Source: Modestobacter marinus (GTDB taxonomy: Bacteria > Actinomycetota > Actinomycetes > Mycobacteriales > Geodermatophilaceae). Taken from it: 64,000 bases of DNA. The notes under the pieces were generated by a model. The model was not told the origin of the DNA and did not search any database. It was given only the letters and a program-made list of their open reading frames with translations. The stretch lies in contig NZ_JABGCH010000012.1 in assembly GCF_019799945.1 (NCBI RefSeq), positions 24,219-88,218 of the forward strand, written 5' to 3'. The number at the start of each line of letters is the position of its first letter. Position 1 is the stretch's first letter. A program made the translations under genes and the position numbers. Below, piece after piece: positions 20,809 through 28,711 of the stretch.

Positions 20809-22167
20809 GTGGAACGACGGATCTTCGGCATCGAGACCGAGTACGGCGTCACCTGCACCTTCCGCGGGCAGCGCCGGCTCTCCCCGGACGAGGTCGCGCG
20901 CTACCTGTTCCGCCGGGTGGTGTCGTGGGGGCGCAGCTCCAACGTCTTCCTGCGCAACGGCTCCCGGCTCTACCTCGACGTCGGCAGCCACCCCGAGTAC
21001 GCCACCGCCGAGTGCGACGACCTGGTGGAGCTCGTCGTCCACGACAAGGCGGGGGAGCGGATCCTCGAGGGCCTGATGGTCGACGCCGAGCAGCGGCTCA
21101 ACGAGGAAGGCGTCACCGGCGACATCTACCTGTTCAAGAACAACACCGACTCCGCCGGCAACAGCTACGGCTGCCACGAGAACTACCTGGTCGGCCGGCA
21201 CGGTGAGTTCGGCCGCCTCGCCGACGTGCTCATCCCGTTCCTGGTCAGCCGCCAGATGGTGGTCGGGGCGGGCAAGGTCCTGCAGACCCCGCGCGGCGCC
21301 GTCTACTGCGTGAGCCAGCGCGCCGAGCACATCTGGGAGGGCGTCTCCAGCGCCACCACGCGCTCCCGGCCGATCATCAACACCCGCGACGAGCCGCACG
21401 CCGACGCCGAGCGCTACCGCCGGCTGCACGTCATCGTCGGCGACTCGAACATGAACGAGACGACGACGCTGCTCAAGGTCACCATCACCGACCTGGTGCT
21501 GCGGATGATCGAGCAGGGCGTCGCCATCCGGGACATGACGCTGGAGAACCCGATCCGGGCCATCCGCGAGATCAGCCACGACCTCACCGGTCGCCGCAAG
21601 GTCCGGCTGGCCAACGGCCGGGAGATGTCGGCGCTGGAGATCCAGACCGAGTACCACGACCGGGCCGCCGAGTTCGTCGACCGCGAGGGCTACGGCCCGG
21701 TGCACCGGCAGATGCTCGAGCTGTGGGGCCGCACGCTCAAGGCGGTCGACTCCGGCGACCTCAGCCTGATCGACCGGGAGGTGGACTGGGCCAGCAAGTA
21801 CAGGCTCATCGAGCGGTACCGCGCCAAGCACGACCTGCCGCTGTCCAGCCCGCGGGTCGCGCAGATGGACCTCGCCTACCACGACATCCGCCGTGGCCGC
21901 GGCCTGTACTACCTGCTGGAGAAGGCCGGCCAGGTCGACCGCGTGGCGCACGACCCGCGGATCTTCGAGGCCAAGAACGTGCCCCCGCAGACCACCCGGG
22001 CCAAGCTGCGCGGCGAGTTCATCCGCCGCGCGCAGGAGAAGCGCCGCGACTTCACCGTCGACTGGGTGCACCTCAAGCTCAACGACCAGGCCCAGCGCAC
22101 CGTCCTGTGCAAGGACCCGTTCAAGGCCGTCGACGAGCGGGTGGAGAAGCTCATCGCCAGCATGTGA
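20809..22167 (+). CDS. pafA: Pup ligase
   Basis: 452 residues. PafA uses ATP to phosphorylate the C-terminal Glu of Pup and joins it to a substrate lysine. FGIETEYG carries the metal ligands E9 and E11. [14 protein letters not shown] carries the catalytic Asp57. [13 protein letters not shown] and [23 protein letters not shown] complete the nucleotide-binding face. It lacks the extra loop seen in Dop, as expected for the ligase. The C-terminal domain after about residue 400 includes [14 protein letters not shown]. Leaderless start supported by TAGGCT. The SDR gene follows after 13 nt. Confidence 0.97.
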   Translation: MERRIFGIETEYGVTCTFRGQRRLSPDEVARYLFRRVVSWGRSSNVFLRNGSRLYLDVGSHPEYATAECDDLVELVVHDKAGERILEGLMVDAEQRLNEEGVTGDIYLFKNNTDSAGNSYGCHENYLVGRHGEFGRLADVLIPFLVSRQMVVGAGKVLQTPRGAVYCVSQRAEHIWEGVSSATTRSRPIINTRDEPHADAERYRRLHVIVGDSNMNETTTLLKVTITDLVLRMIEQGVAIRDMTLENPIRAIREISHDLTGRRKVRLANGREMSALEIQTEYHDRAAEFVDREGYGPVHRQMLELWGRTLKAVDSGDLSLIDREVDWASKYRLIERYRAKHDLPLSSPRVAQMDLAYHDIRRGRGLYYLLEKAGQVDRVAHDPRIFEAKNVPPQTTRAKLRGEFIRRAQEKRRDFTVDWVHLKLNDQAQRTVLCKDPFKAVDERVEKLIASM

Positions 22168-22180
22168 ACCGGGGGGCGGC

Positions 22181-22930
22181 ATGGGGACGGTCCTGATCAC
22201 CGGGGTGAGCCGCCGGGCGGGGATCGGCTTCGCGATCGCCCGGCGGCTGCTCGCCCGCGGCGACCGGGTCGTGGTGCACTCCTGGACGCCGCACGACCTG
22301 GAGCAGCCGTGGGGCGCCGACGACCTCGACGCCGTCCTGACCGAGCTGGGCTCCCCGCCGCACCTGTCCGCTGACCTCGCCGACCCGCGGGCGCCCGCCG
22401 CCCTGGTGGCCGCGGCCACCGCGGTGGTCGGGCCGCTCACCGGCCTCGTCGCCAACCACGCGCGCAGCGCCGAGGGCAGCCTCGCCGACGTCACCGCCGC
22501 GGAGCTCGACCTCTGCTTCGCGGTCAACGCGCGGGGCAGCCTGCTGCTCACCCAGGCGTTCGCCGCCCAGTACGACCCGGGCGCCGGAGCCGGGGCGGTC
22601 GTCCTGTTCACCTCCGGTCAGCACCGCGGGCCGATGGCCGCCGAACTGCCGTACGCGGTGAGCAAGGGCGCGATCCAGCAGATGACCCTCTCGCTCGCCG
22701 ACGCGCTGATCGACCGGGACGTCACGGTCAACTGCGTCAACCCCGGACCGACCGACACCGGCTGGGCCGGGCCGCAGCTCGCCGACACCGTCCGGCGGGC
22801 GATGCCGCGCGGCCGCTGGAACAGCCCCGAGGAGGTGGCCGCCGTCGTCGCCTGGCTCACCGGTCCCGACGCCCGCTCGGTCACCGGCCAGACGATCGAC
22901 GCCGAGGGCGGCTTCCGCCGCTGGGGGTGA
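22181..22930 (+). CDS. Short-chain dehydrogenase/reductase
   Basis: 249 residues. The NAD(P)-binding loop is ITGVSRRAGIGFAIARRLL, a non-standard TGxxxxxGIG with an extra Arg pair. The NNAG-equivalent is VANHARS, and the active site Ser and YAVSKG provide the Ser-Tyr-Lys triad. The C-terminal VTGQTIDAEGG is the usual SDR ending. The nearest recognisable group is reductases of the FabG-like class; the substrate is unknown. It lies 13 nt after pafA and probably shares its transcript, without any known role in pupylation. It converges with the DUF3866 gene, 16 nt between stops. Confidence 0.85.
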   Translation: MGTVLITGVSRRAGIGFAIARRLLARGDRVVVHSWTPHDLEQPWGADDLDAVLTELGSPPHLSADLADPRAPAALVAAATAVVGPLTGLVANHARSAEGSLADVTAAELDLCFAVNARGSLLLTQAFAAQYDPGAGAGAVVLFTSGQHRGPMAAELPYAVSKGAIQQMTLSLADALIDRDVTVNCVNPGPTDTGWAGPQLADTVRRAMPRGRWNSPEEVAAVVAWLTGPDARSVTGQTIDAEGGFRRWG

Positions 22931-22946
22931 ACCGGCGGCGGGCGAC

Positions 22947-24065
22947 TCAGGTGGGGGGCAGCCCGAAGATCGCCAGCTGGGCCGCGTACCGGCCGGCGGC
23001 CGCCGCGGCGAGGAAGTAGGCCCGGTCCTCGGCCAGGCTGCGGCCCATCGTCGACAGCGTCACCGGGGAGGCAGCGAGCGCCTCGTCCAGCCCCTCGCTG
23101 TCCACCCACTCCACGAAGTTGCGCTCGGGCTGGCCGGCGAGGTCCTCCTCGACCTGGGCGCCCAGCGCCGAGCCCAGCCCACGCGGCGCCACCAGGATGA
23201 CGCCGCCCAGCGCGACCCGGCCGAACGCGGTGAGGGAGTGGTGCGACACCCCGCGGTGCCGCGGCCGCGGGTCGGCCTCGGAGATGCGCAGCGCCCCGAT
23301 CGCCTGACCGCCGAGCACGTACGTCGCGTTGCACACCTCCCCGGCGGTGACCCCGGAGAAGCCCCATGGCGTGCCGGTGCCCAGGTTCCCCGGGCCCTGG
23401 GTGACGACCGTGACGTCCGCCCCCAGCACGTACCGGGCGGCCAGCAGCCCCGTGTGCACGGTGACCGCCTCCAGGTCGCCGCCGAACGCCTGACCGACGG
23501 TGACGACGCCGGCCAGGTCGTCGGTGAGTGTGTCCAGGGTGCGGCTGAACGCGGCGGGCAGGGCCCCGCCGTCGGTCATCACGTAGGCGACCTTCAGCGC
23601 CGGGTCGGTGACGTGCACCCCGGCCAGCACCGCGGGCAGCGCGGAGTGCAGGTCGGCGACGACCACCGGCATGCCGCCGAGGTCCTCGGCGGCCGCGATC
23701 AGGTCGTGGTGCTCGGTCTCCTGCTCGTCGACGCCCTGCATGCTGACCTGCAGCGGCGAGTACCGGTTCTTCACCAGGTGCCCGGGGCCGATCGGGTCCG
23801 GCGGCAGCCGGTCAGGGACGGCGACCACCAGCGCGTACCCGCCGGTGCCCAGCTTCTGCGCCCACGCGGTCGTGTTGAGCAGGACGTCGTCGCCCACCTC
23901 GGGGGTGCCGACGACCGACGGGTGGGCGAGGGCCCGGACGGCGCCGTCCCCGGGCACCTCCACGGTCATCTCCTGCGCGTCCCGCCAGGACCGGCCGAGC
24001 TCGGTCACCCGGCCCCGGCGCCAGCGGATCCGCGAGACCGGGGCGGGGGAGGAGGCAGACGTCAC
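22947..24065 (-). CDS. DUF3866-family protein
   Basis: 372 residues from GTG 24065. The N-terminal SRIRWRRGRVTEL, the LNTTAWAQKLGTGGYALVVAVP block, and LVKNRYSPLQVSMQGVDEQET are features of the actinobacterial DUF3866 family, which I recall next to pafBC in other genomes. It has no signal peptide or membrane helix and no catalytic motif I can name. Conserved HHDLIAAAEDLGGMPVVVADLHSALP and GPGNLGTGTPWGFSGV blocks suggest an enzyme fold. TACCCT at 24072-24077 lies 6 nt before the GTG, so the transcript is probably leaderless; it diverges from pafB with an 84-bp shared promoter region. Confidence 0.78.
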   Translation of the reverse strand: MTSASSPAPVSRIRWRRGRVTELGRSWRDAQEMTVEVPGDGAVRALAHPSVVGTPEVGDDVLLNTTAWAQKLGTGGYALVVAVPDRLPPDPIGPGHLVKNRYSPLQVSMQGVDEQETEHHDLIAAAEDLGGMPVVVADLHSALPAVLAGVHVTDPALKVAYVMTDGGALPAAFSRTLDTLTDDLAGVVTVGQAFGGDLEAVTVHTGLLAARYVLGADVTVVTQGPGNLGTGTPWGFSGVTAGEVCNATYVLGGQAIGALRISEADPRPRHRGVSHHSLTAFGRVALGGVILVAPRGLGSALGAQVEEDLAGQPERNFVEWVDSEGLDEALAASPVTLSTMGRSLAEDRAYFLAAAAAGRYAAQLAIFGLPPT

Positions 24066-24071
24066 GGCCGC

Positions 24072-24077
24072 AGGGTA
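24072..24077 (-). promoter_or_regulatory. -10 box TACCCT, DUF3866 gene
   Basis: Six nt before GTG 24065 on the minus strand. Confidence 0.55.
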
Positions 24078-24137
24078 GCCAGGGCGGCGGTCGCGGGCAG
24101 CCGGACGAGGGGGACGGAGGGCCCGCCGCGCGGGCCG

Positions 24138-24143
24138 TAACCT
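24138..24143 (+). promoter_or_regulatory. -10 box TAACCT, pafBC operon
   Basis: Six nt before GTG 24150. It fixes the pafB start at 24150 rather than at the in-frame GTG 24144, which would begin at the predicted transcription start minus six. Confidence 0.6.
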
Positions 24144-24149
24144 GTGCGC

Positions 24150-25127
24150 GTGGCAGCCAAGCGGGCGGAACGACTGGTCAACCTGGTCTTCGCCCTGCTG
24201 GGCACCCGGCAGTACGTCTCCGCGGCCAAGATCCGCGCGACGGTGCCCGGCTACGAGCCCGACGACGGCACCGAGCGGGCCGACGAGGCGTTCAAGCGGA
24301 TGTTCGAGCGGGACAAGGCGGAGCTGCGCGAGATCGGCGTCCCGCTGGAGACCGGCCGCACCAGCATCTTCGACACCGAGGACGGCTACCGGATCGCCCG
24401 GGCCGACTACGAGCTGCCGGAGATCACGCTCACCGGCGAGGAGGCCGCCGCGGTGGGCCTGGCGCTGCGGCTGTGGCAGTCGGCCCAGCTGGCCGGCGCG
24501 GCGCAGAGCGCCCTGGTGAAGCTGCGCGCGGCGGGGGTGGAGGTCGACCAGACCCGGACCCTCCCGATCCAGCCGCGCCTGGACGCCGGGGAGCCCGCCT
24601 TCGAGCCCTGCTACGCCGCGGCCCGCGACCGCCGCGAGCTCGCCTTCGACTACCGCCGTCCCGACGAGCCGGCGCCCACCCGCCGCCGCGTGCAGCCGTG
24701 GGGTGTGGTGGCCTGGCACGGGCGCTGGTACCTCGTCGGCCACGACCTGGACCGCGCGGCGCCCCGCGTGTTCCGGCTCTCCCGGGTGGTCGGGACGCCG
24801 CGGGCCACCGGTCCGGCCGGCGCCTTCGAGCCGCCGGCCGACCTGGACCTGGCGACGGTGGTGGCCCGCTCCGAGCGCCGCGAGGAGCAGCTGGTCGTGG
24901 TGCGGGTCCGGCCGGGCGCCGCGATCGGGCTGCGCCGGCACGCGGAGTCCCTCGGCCCGGCCGAGGACGGCGAGGACCGGCTGCAGCTGCGCACCACCGA
25001 GCCCTGGGCGCTGGCCGACGAGATCGCCGCCTACGGTCCCGACGTGCTGGTCGAGGCGCCGCAGCGGATGCGGGAGGCGGTCGTGCAGCGGCTGACCCGC
25101 CTGGCGGCGCTGCGGGCGTCGGCATGA
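24150..25127 (+). CDS. pafB: PafB, WYL-domain DNA-damage regulator subunit
   Basis: 325 residues. A winged-helix N-terminus (AERLVNLVFALLGTRQYVSAAKI, then FERDKAELREIGVPLE) is followed by a WYL domain containing RRVQPWGVVAWHGRWYLVGHDL and FRLSRV, and a C-terminal extension. PafB and PafC act together as a transcriptional activator of the LexA-independent DNA-damage response in mycobacteria; despite the name they are not pupylation enzymes. The stop overlaps the pafC start as ATGA. No PafBC target motif of the kind I recall from mycobacteria (TTGTCRGTG) was noticed nearby. Confidence 0.94.
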   Translation: MAAKRAERLVNLVFALLGTRQYVSAAKIRATVPGYEPDDGTERADEAFKRMFERDKAELREIGVPLETGRTSIFDTEDGYRIARADYELPEITLTGEEAAAVGLALRLWQSAQLAGAAQSALVKLRAAGVEVDQTRTLPIQPRLDAGEPAFEPCYAAARDRRELAFDYRRPDEPAPTRRRVQPWGVVAWHGRWYLVGHDLDRAAPRVFRLSRVVGTPRATGPAGAFEPPADLDLATVVARSERREEQLVVVRVRPGAAIGLRRHAESLGPAEDGEDRLQLRTTEPWALADEIAAYGPDVLVEAPQRMREAVVQRLTRLAALRASA

Positions 25128-26089
25128 CCTCCCCGAGCACCGCGGAGCGGATGACCCGGCTGCTGGCCCTGGTCCCGTACCTGCAGGCCCGCCCGGACGG
25201 CGTCCGGCTGGCCGACGCCGCCCGCGACTTCGGCGTGACCGAGGCGCAGCTGCGCCGGGACCTGGACCTGCTGTGGGTGTGCGGGCTGCCCGGCCACGGC
25301 CCCGGCGACCTCATCGACCTGGCGTTCGAGGGCGACCGGGTGCGGGTCACCTTCACCGCCGGCCTGGTCCGGCCGCTGCGGCTGACCACCGACGAGGCGG
25401 TCGCGCTGATCGTGGCGCTGCGCACGCTGCTCGAGCTGCCCGGGCTGGCCGAGGGGGAGGCGGTCAGCCGGGCGCTGGCCAAGGTCGCCGCCGCGGCCGG
25501 GCACGCCGCGGAGTCCCGGACGCCGCTGGCGGTCAGCGTGGACGCCCGGGAGCAGTCGCTCGCCGTCGTCCGCGACGGGCTGGAGCGCGGCAGGGCGCTG
25601 GACGTGCAGTACTACGTGCCCAGCCGGGACGAGCGGACCCGCCGGGTGGTCGACCCGATGCGGCTGCTGCTGGTCGACGGGCACTGGTACCTGGAGGCCT
25701 GGTGCCGCAACGTCGAGGGGGTGCGGCTGTTCCGGCTGGACCGGATGGACGACGTCACCGTCCTGGACGAGCCGGCCGCGCCTCCGCCGCAGGCCCACGA
25801 GCGCGACCTGGACAACGGCCTCTACCAGCCGGCGGCGGACCAGCCGCTGGTCCGGCTGCGGCTGGCCCGGCCGGCCCGGTGGGTCGCCGACTACTACCCG
25901 GTGGAGGAGCAGGTCGAGGTCGACGACCCGCCCGGCGGGCTGGCCGTCGCGGTCCGGACGTCGGACCTGGGCTGGGCGCGCCGGCTGGTGGCCTCCCTCG
26001 GCGGCGCGGCCACCGTCGACGAGCCGGCCGAGCTGGCCGACCAGGTGGCGGCCGAGGCCCGCGCCGCGCTCGCCCGGTACGCGGACTGA
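25124..26089 (+). CDS. pafC: PafC, WYL-domain DNA-damage regulator subunit
   Basis: 321 residues, coupled to pafB by ATGA. It has the same plan: helix-turn-helix (ERMTRLLALVPYLQARPDGVRLADAARDFGVTEAQLRRDL), WYL core DPMRLLLVDGHWYLEAWCRNVEGVRLFRLDRM, and the C-terminal segment VRLRLARPARWVADYYPVEE. Separate pafB and pafC genes, as here, form a heterodimer; in some actinobacteria they are fused. It is followed after 50 nt by a small membrane protein gene and the tat genes, the order seen in M. tuberculosis Rv2096c to Rv2093c apart from the small gene. Confidence 0.94.
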   Translation: MTSPSTAERMTRLLALVPYLQARPDGVRLADAARDFGVTEAQLRRDLDLLWVCGLPGHGPGDLIDLAFEGDRVRVTFTAGLVRPLRLTTDEAVALIVALRTLLELPGLAEGEAVSRALAKVAAAAGHAAESRTPLAVSVDAREQSLAVVRDGLERGRALDVQYYVPSRDERTRRVVDPMRLLLVDGHWYLEAWCRNVEGVRLFRLDRMDDVTVLDEPAAPPPQAHERDLDNGLYQPAADQPLVRLRLARPARWVADYYPVEEQVEVDDPPGGLAVAVRTSDLGWARRLVASLGGAATVDEPAELADQVAAEARAALARYAD

Positions 26090-26127
26090 CCACGGCCGGC
26101 GCACAGCCCCTGCTGGGGTGCGCCGGT

Positions 26128-26133
26128 TACTGT
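26128..26133 (+). promoter_or_regulatory. -10 box TACTGT, small membrane protein gene
   Basis: Six nt before GTG 26140; it is the main support for that short gene. Confidence 0.45.
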
Positions 26134-26139
26134 CCTCCC

Positions 26140-26346
26140 GTGCTGCTCGTCGTGTGGATCGCCGTGGTCGTGGTCGCGCTGGCCGTCCTGGGCGTGCTCG
26201 GGTACGGGCTGCGCGGCGCTGCCGGCCGGCTGGACCGGGAACTGCGCGGCCTGCAGGCCGACGTCGAGCCGGTGCGCGCCGACGTCGAGGAGGCCCTGCG
26301 CCGCGCCGCCGCCCAGCGCCAGGAACGACCGGCAGCCACCGACTGA
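26140..26346 (+). CDS. Small single-pass membrane protein with coiled-coil tail
   Basis: 68 residues from GTG 26140. Residues 1-22 (LLVVWIAVVVVALAVLGVLGYG) form one membrane helix. The rest is a charged helix with heptad-like spacing (LDRELRGLQADVEPVRADVEEALRR). I do not recognise a family. Coding support comes from the leaderless -10, strong third-position GC and a hydrophobic/charged pattern that is unlikely by chance. Its place directly before tatA-tatC suggests a membrane role, but TatB-like motifs are absent, so I do not call it TatB. Confidence 0.6.
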   Translation: MLLVVWIAVVVVALAVLGVLGYGLRGAAGRLDRELRGLQADVEPVRADVEEALRRAAAQRQERPAATD

Positions 26347-26454
26347 ACCGCAGGTGGACGGCGTGCGCACGGGCCCGCCGCCACCGTCGACCACCCCTGT
26401 CCGGCGTCCGCCCCGGCGTAGAGTCAGGCGCACCCCCACCACTGGAGGACCCCG

Positions 26455-26769
26455 ATGAACCTCGGTCCCATGGAGATCGGCCTGATCCTCCTGGCCGTCC
26501 TGCTGCTCTTCGGCTACAAGAAGCTGCCCGACGCCTCCCGGTCGCTGGGCCGCTCGCTGCGCATCTTCAAGGGCGAGATGAAGGGCATGAAGGACGACGA
26601 CGTCCGCGGCAAGGACGCGGCCACGGTGACGCCGGTGCAGGCCCAGATCGCCGCCACGGCCCCGGTCGACCTCGAGGCCGAGGCCCGCGCCGCCGAGGCG
26701 CGGGCCGCCGAGGCGCGGGCCCGCGCGGAGCAGGTCCGCTCGTCGGCGAGCACCGACGGCGCCCGCTGA
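26455..26769 (+). CDS. tatA: Sec-independent translocase TatA
   Basis: 104 residues. The N-terminal hydrophobic helix (MEIGLILLAVLLLFGYKKLPD) includes the FG hinge, followed by the amphipathic helix KLPDASRSLGRSLRIFKGEMK. The tail is a charged, Ala/Glu-rich region with repeated EARAAEARAA. TatA oligomers form the size-adapting part of the twin-arginine channel. GGAGG lies before ATG 26455, and TAGAGT at 26419-26424 is a likely -10. No tatB is present in the window, which is usual since actinobacterial tatB sits elsewhere. tatC follows after 25 nt. Confidence 0.95.
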   Translation: MNLGPMEIGLILLAVLLLFGYKKLPDASRSLGRSLRIFKGEMKGMKDDDVRGKDAATVTPVQAQIAATAPVDLEAEARAAEARAAEARARAEQVRSSASTDGAR

Positions 26770-26794
26770 CCGCTCCTCCCGCACCACGACGCCC

Positions 26795-27739
26795 ATGACC
26801 CTGGCAGCCCGCGGCAAGAAGCGGCGTCCCGAGCGGGACGCCGCCGCGACGATGACCCTCGTCGCGCATCTGCGTGAGCTGCGCAACCGCATCGGCGTCG
26901 CGCTGGTGTTCGTGCTGCTGGGCACGGCCATGGCGTTCTGGTGGTACGAGCACGGCCTGGGGGAGTTCATCCGCGCTCCCTACTGCGGGCTGGACACCGA
27001 CCTGCGCGCGCTGGGCACCGGCGGCAGCGGCGACTGCGAGCTGCTGGTCACCGACGTCTTCGGCGGTGCGCTGATCCGGCTGAAGATCGCCTTCATCGTC
27101 GGGATCGTGCTGTCCGCGCCGTTCTGGCTCTACCAGCTGTGGGCGTTCATCACCCCGGGCCTGCGGAGGAACGAGAAGCGCTACGGCGTCGCATTCGTCG
27201 CCGCGTCCAGCACGCTGTTCGCGCTGGGGGCGGCGCTGGCCTACCTCTCGCTGGCCAAGGGCCTGGACCTGCTGCTCGGCCTGGCCGGGGAGGGCGTGGC
27301 GATCGCGCTCACCGCGCAGGACTACATCGGCTTCGTGATCTCCCTGCTGCTCGCCTTCGGGGTGAGCTTCGAGCTGCCGCTGATCGCGGTGGTGCTCAAC
27401 CTGATCGGCGTGCTGTCCCACGCGGCGCTGGCCAAGGGCCGGCGGTGGATCTACTTCCTCACCATCCTGTTCGCCGCGTTCGTCACACCGACCCAGGACC
27501 CGTTCACCATGCTGCTCATGGCCGCGCCGATGTGCGTGCTGTTCGAGCTGGCCATCCAGATCGCCCGGCTGGTGGACAAGCGGCGGGCCAAGCGGGAGGC
27601 CGCGCTGGGCCTGACCGGCCTGGACGACGAAGCACCCTCCCCGCTCGACGCGTCGCCGTCCGCGGTGGACGCCACCCCCAGCCCCCTCGCGACCGAGCCA
27701 TCCCCGCTGCCCGAGCCGGCCCCCGGACCGCACCGCTGA
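26795..27739 (+). CDS. tatC: Sec-independent translocase TatC
   Basis: 314 residues with six membrane helices. The N-terminal block TLVAHLRELRNRIGVALVFV contains the conserved HLRELR signal-peptide contact site. FWLYQLWAFITPGLRRNEKRY is the other family signature. TatC is the twin-arginine receptor in the cytoplasmic membrane and works with TatA and a TatB encoded elsewhere. The last 55 residues are a Pro/Ser/Asp-rich cytosolic tail. The lipid kinase gene begins 11 nt after the stop, so tatA, tatC and the kinase are probably one transcript. Confidence 0.96.
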   Translation: MTLAARGKKRRPERDAAATMTLVAHLRELRNRIGVALVFVLLGTAMAFWWYEHGLGEFIRAPYCGLDTDLRALGTGGSGDCELLVTDVFGGALIRLKIAFIVGIVLSAPFWLYQLWAFITPGLRRNEKRYGVAFVAASSTLFALGAALAYLSLAKGLDLLLGLAGEGVAIALTAQDYIGFVISLLLAFGVSFELPLIAVVLNLIGVLSHAALAKGRRWIYFLTILFAAFVTPTQDPFTMLLMAAPMCVLFELAIQIARLVDKRRAKREAALGLTGLDDEAPSPLDASPSAVDATPSPLATEPSPLPEPAPGPHR

Positions 27740-27750
27740 GCCCTCCCACC

Positions 27751-28623
27751 GTGGCGCTGCTGACCAGCGTCCGGCGTGGGCGCGGCGATCGGCTGGTCGC
27801 CGCGGTGACGGCGGCCCTCACCGACCGCGGCGTGGCCTGCACCCTGCTGCCCGCCCGGGACCGGGCCGAGGCGGAGGCGCAGGCCGGCGAGGCGGTGGCC
27901 GCCGGTGCGGCGGCCGTCGCCGCACTGGGGGGTGACGGCTGCGCGCACGCCGCCCTGCAGGCCGTCGCCGGGACACCGGCCGCGCTGGCGGTGCTCCCCG
28001 CGGGCTCGGGCAACGACCTGGCCGCCGCGCTCGGCATGCCGGCCGACCCGGTCGCGGCCGCCCGGGCCGCCGCCGGGGACCTGCTGGAGGGCCGGCGCCG
28101 GATCCTGGACGCCGGCCGCACCGGCGACCGCTGGTGGGCCACGGTGCTGTGCTGCGGGTTCGACTCGGCCGTCACCGACCGGGCCAACCGGCTGCGCTGG
28201 CCGCGCGGGCCCCGCCGGTACGACGTGGCGCTCCTCGCCGAGCTGGCCCGGCTGCGGCCGCGGGCGGTCGGCCTGAACGTCGACGGGGACGCCCGGGAGC
28301 TGGCGGTCACCCTGGTCGCGGTCGCCAACACCCCGCGCTACGGCGGCGGGCTGCGGATCGCCCCGGCGGCGGACCCGGCCGACGGCCTGCTGGACGTGGT
28401 CGTGGTCGGCCCGGTCGGCCGGCGGGAGCTGCTGCGCACCCGGCCGCGGCTGGTCGCCGGAACCCACGTCGACCACCCGGCGGTCACGGTGCTGCGCGGC
28501 CGGGAGGTCACCCTGCAGGGGGCGGGGCTGGTCACCTACGCCGACGGCGAGCCGGTCGCCGCACTGCCGGCGGTCTCGGTGTGCATCCCCGGCGCGCTGA
28601 CGGTCATCGGCACCGCCCGCTGA
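27751..28623 (+). CDS. Diacylglycerol kinase-family lipid kinase
   Basis: 290 residues from GTG 27751. The nucleotide motif appears as ALGGDGCAHAALQAV (the usual GGDGT is GGDGC), and PAGSGNDLAAALG is the second kinase signature. The C-terminal beta domain includes PRYGGGLRIAPAADPADGLLDVVVVG. Members phosphorylate diacylglycerol, sphingosine-like lipids or related substrates at the membrane; the substrate here is open. Start chosen 11 nt after tatC, as an upstream extension would lie inside tatC. A GAAGGACC-family hairpin starts right after its stop, separating it from helY. Confidence 0.85.
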   Translation: MALLTSVRRGRGDRLVAAVTAALTDRGVACTLLPARDRAEAEAQAGEAVAAGAAAVAALGGDGCAHAALQAVAGTPAALAVLPAGSGNDLAAALGMPADPVAAARAAAGDLLEGRRRILDAGRTGDRWWATVLCCGFDSAVTDRANRLRWPRGPRRYDVALLAELARLRPRAVGLNVDGDARELAVTLVAVANTPRYGGGLRIAPAADPADGLLDVVVVGPVGRRELLRTRPRLVAGTHVDHPAVTVLRGREVTLQGAGLVTYADGEPVAALPAVSVCIPGALTVIGTAR

Positions 28624-28624
28624 A

Positions 28625-28681
28625 GAAGGACCCTCTTCTCCCCACCCCTCGCGAGCTCGGGGTGGGCCCCTGAAGAGGGCC
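28625..28681 (+). terminator. GAAGGACC-family hairpin after the lipid kinase gene
   Basis: GAAGGA at 28625, outer stem CCCTCTTC (28631-28638) with GAAGAGGG (28672-28679), inner stem CCCACCCC (28641-28648) with GGGGTGGG (28659-28666) around TCGCGAGCTC, then GGCCG-like end. It ends 18 nt before the helY -10 box. Confidence 0.65.
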
Positions 28682-28699
28682 GAAAGACCGGGACGCGCT

Positions 28700-28705
28700 T
28701 ACGGT
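28700..28705 (+). promoter_or_regulatory. -10 box TACGGT, helY
   Basis: Six nt before ATG 28712, predicting a leaderless helY mRNA. Confidence 0.55.
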
Positions 28706-28711
28706 GGGGGC

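Noticed and set aside
26140-26346. TatB
   Set aside because: It lacks the TatA/B-type Phe-Gly hinge and amphipathic helix, and the charged tail starts differently.
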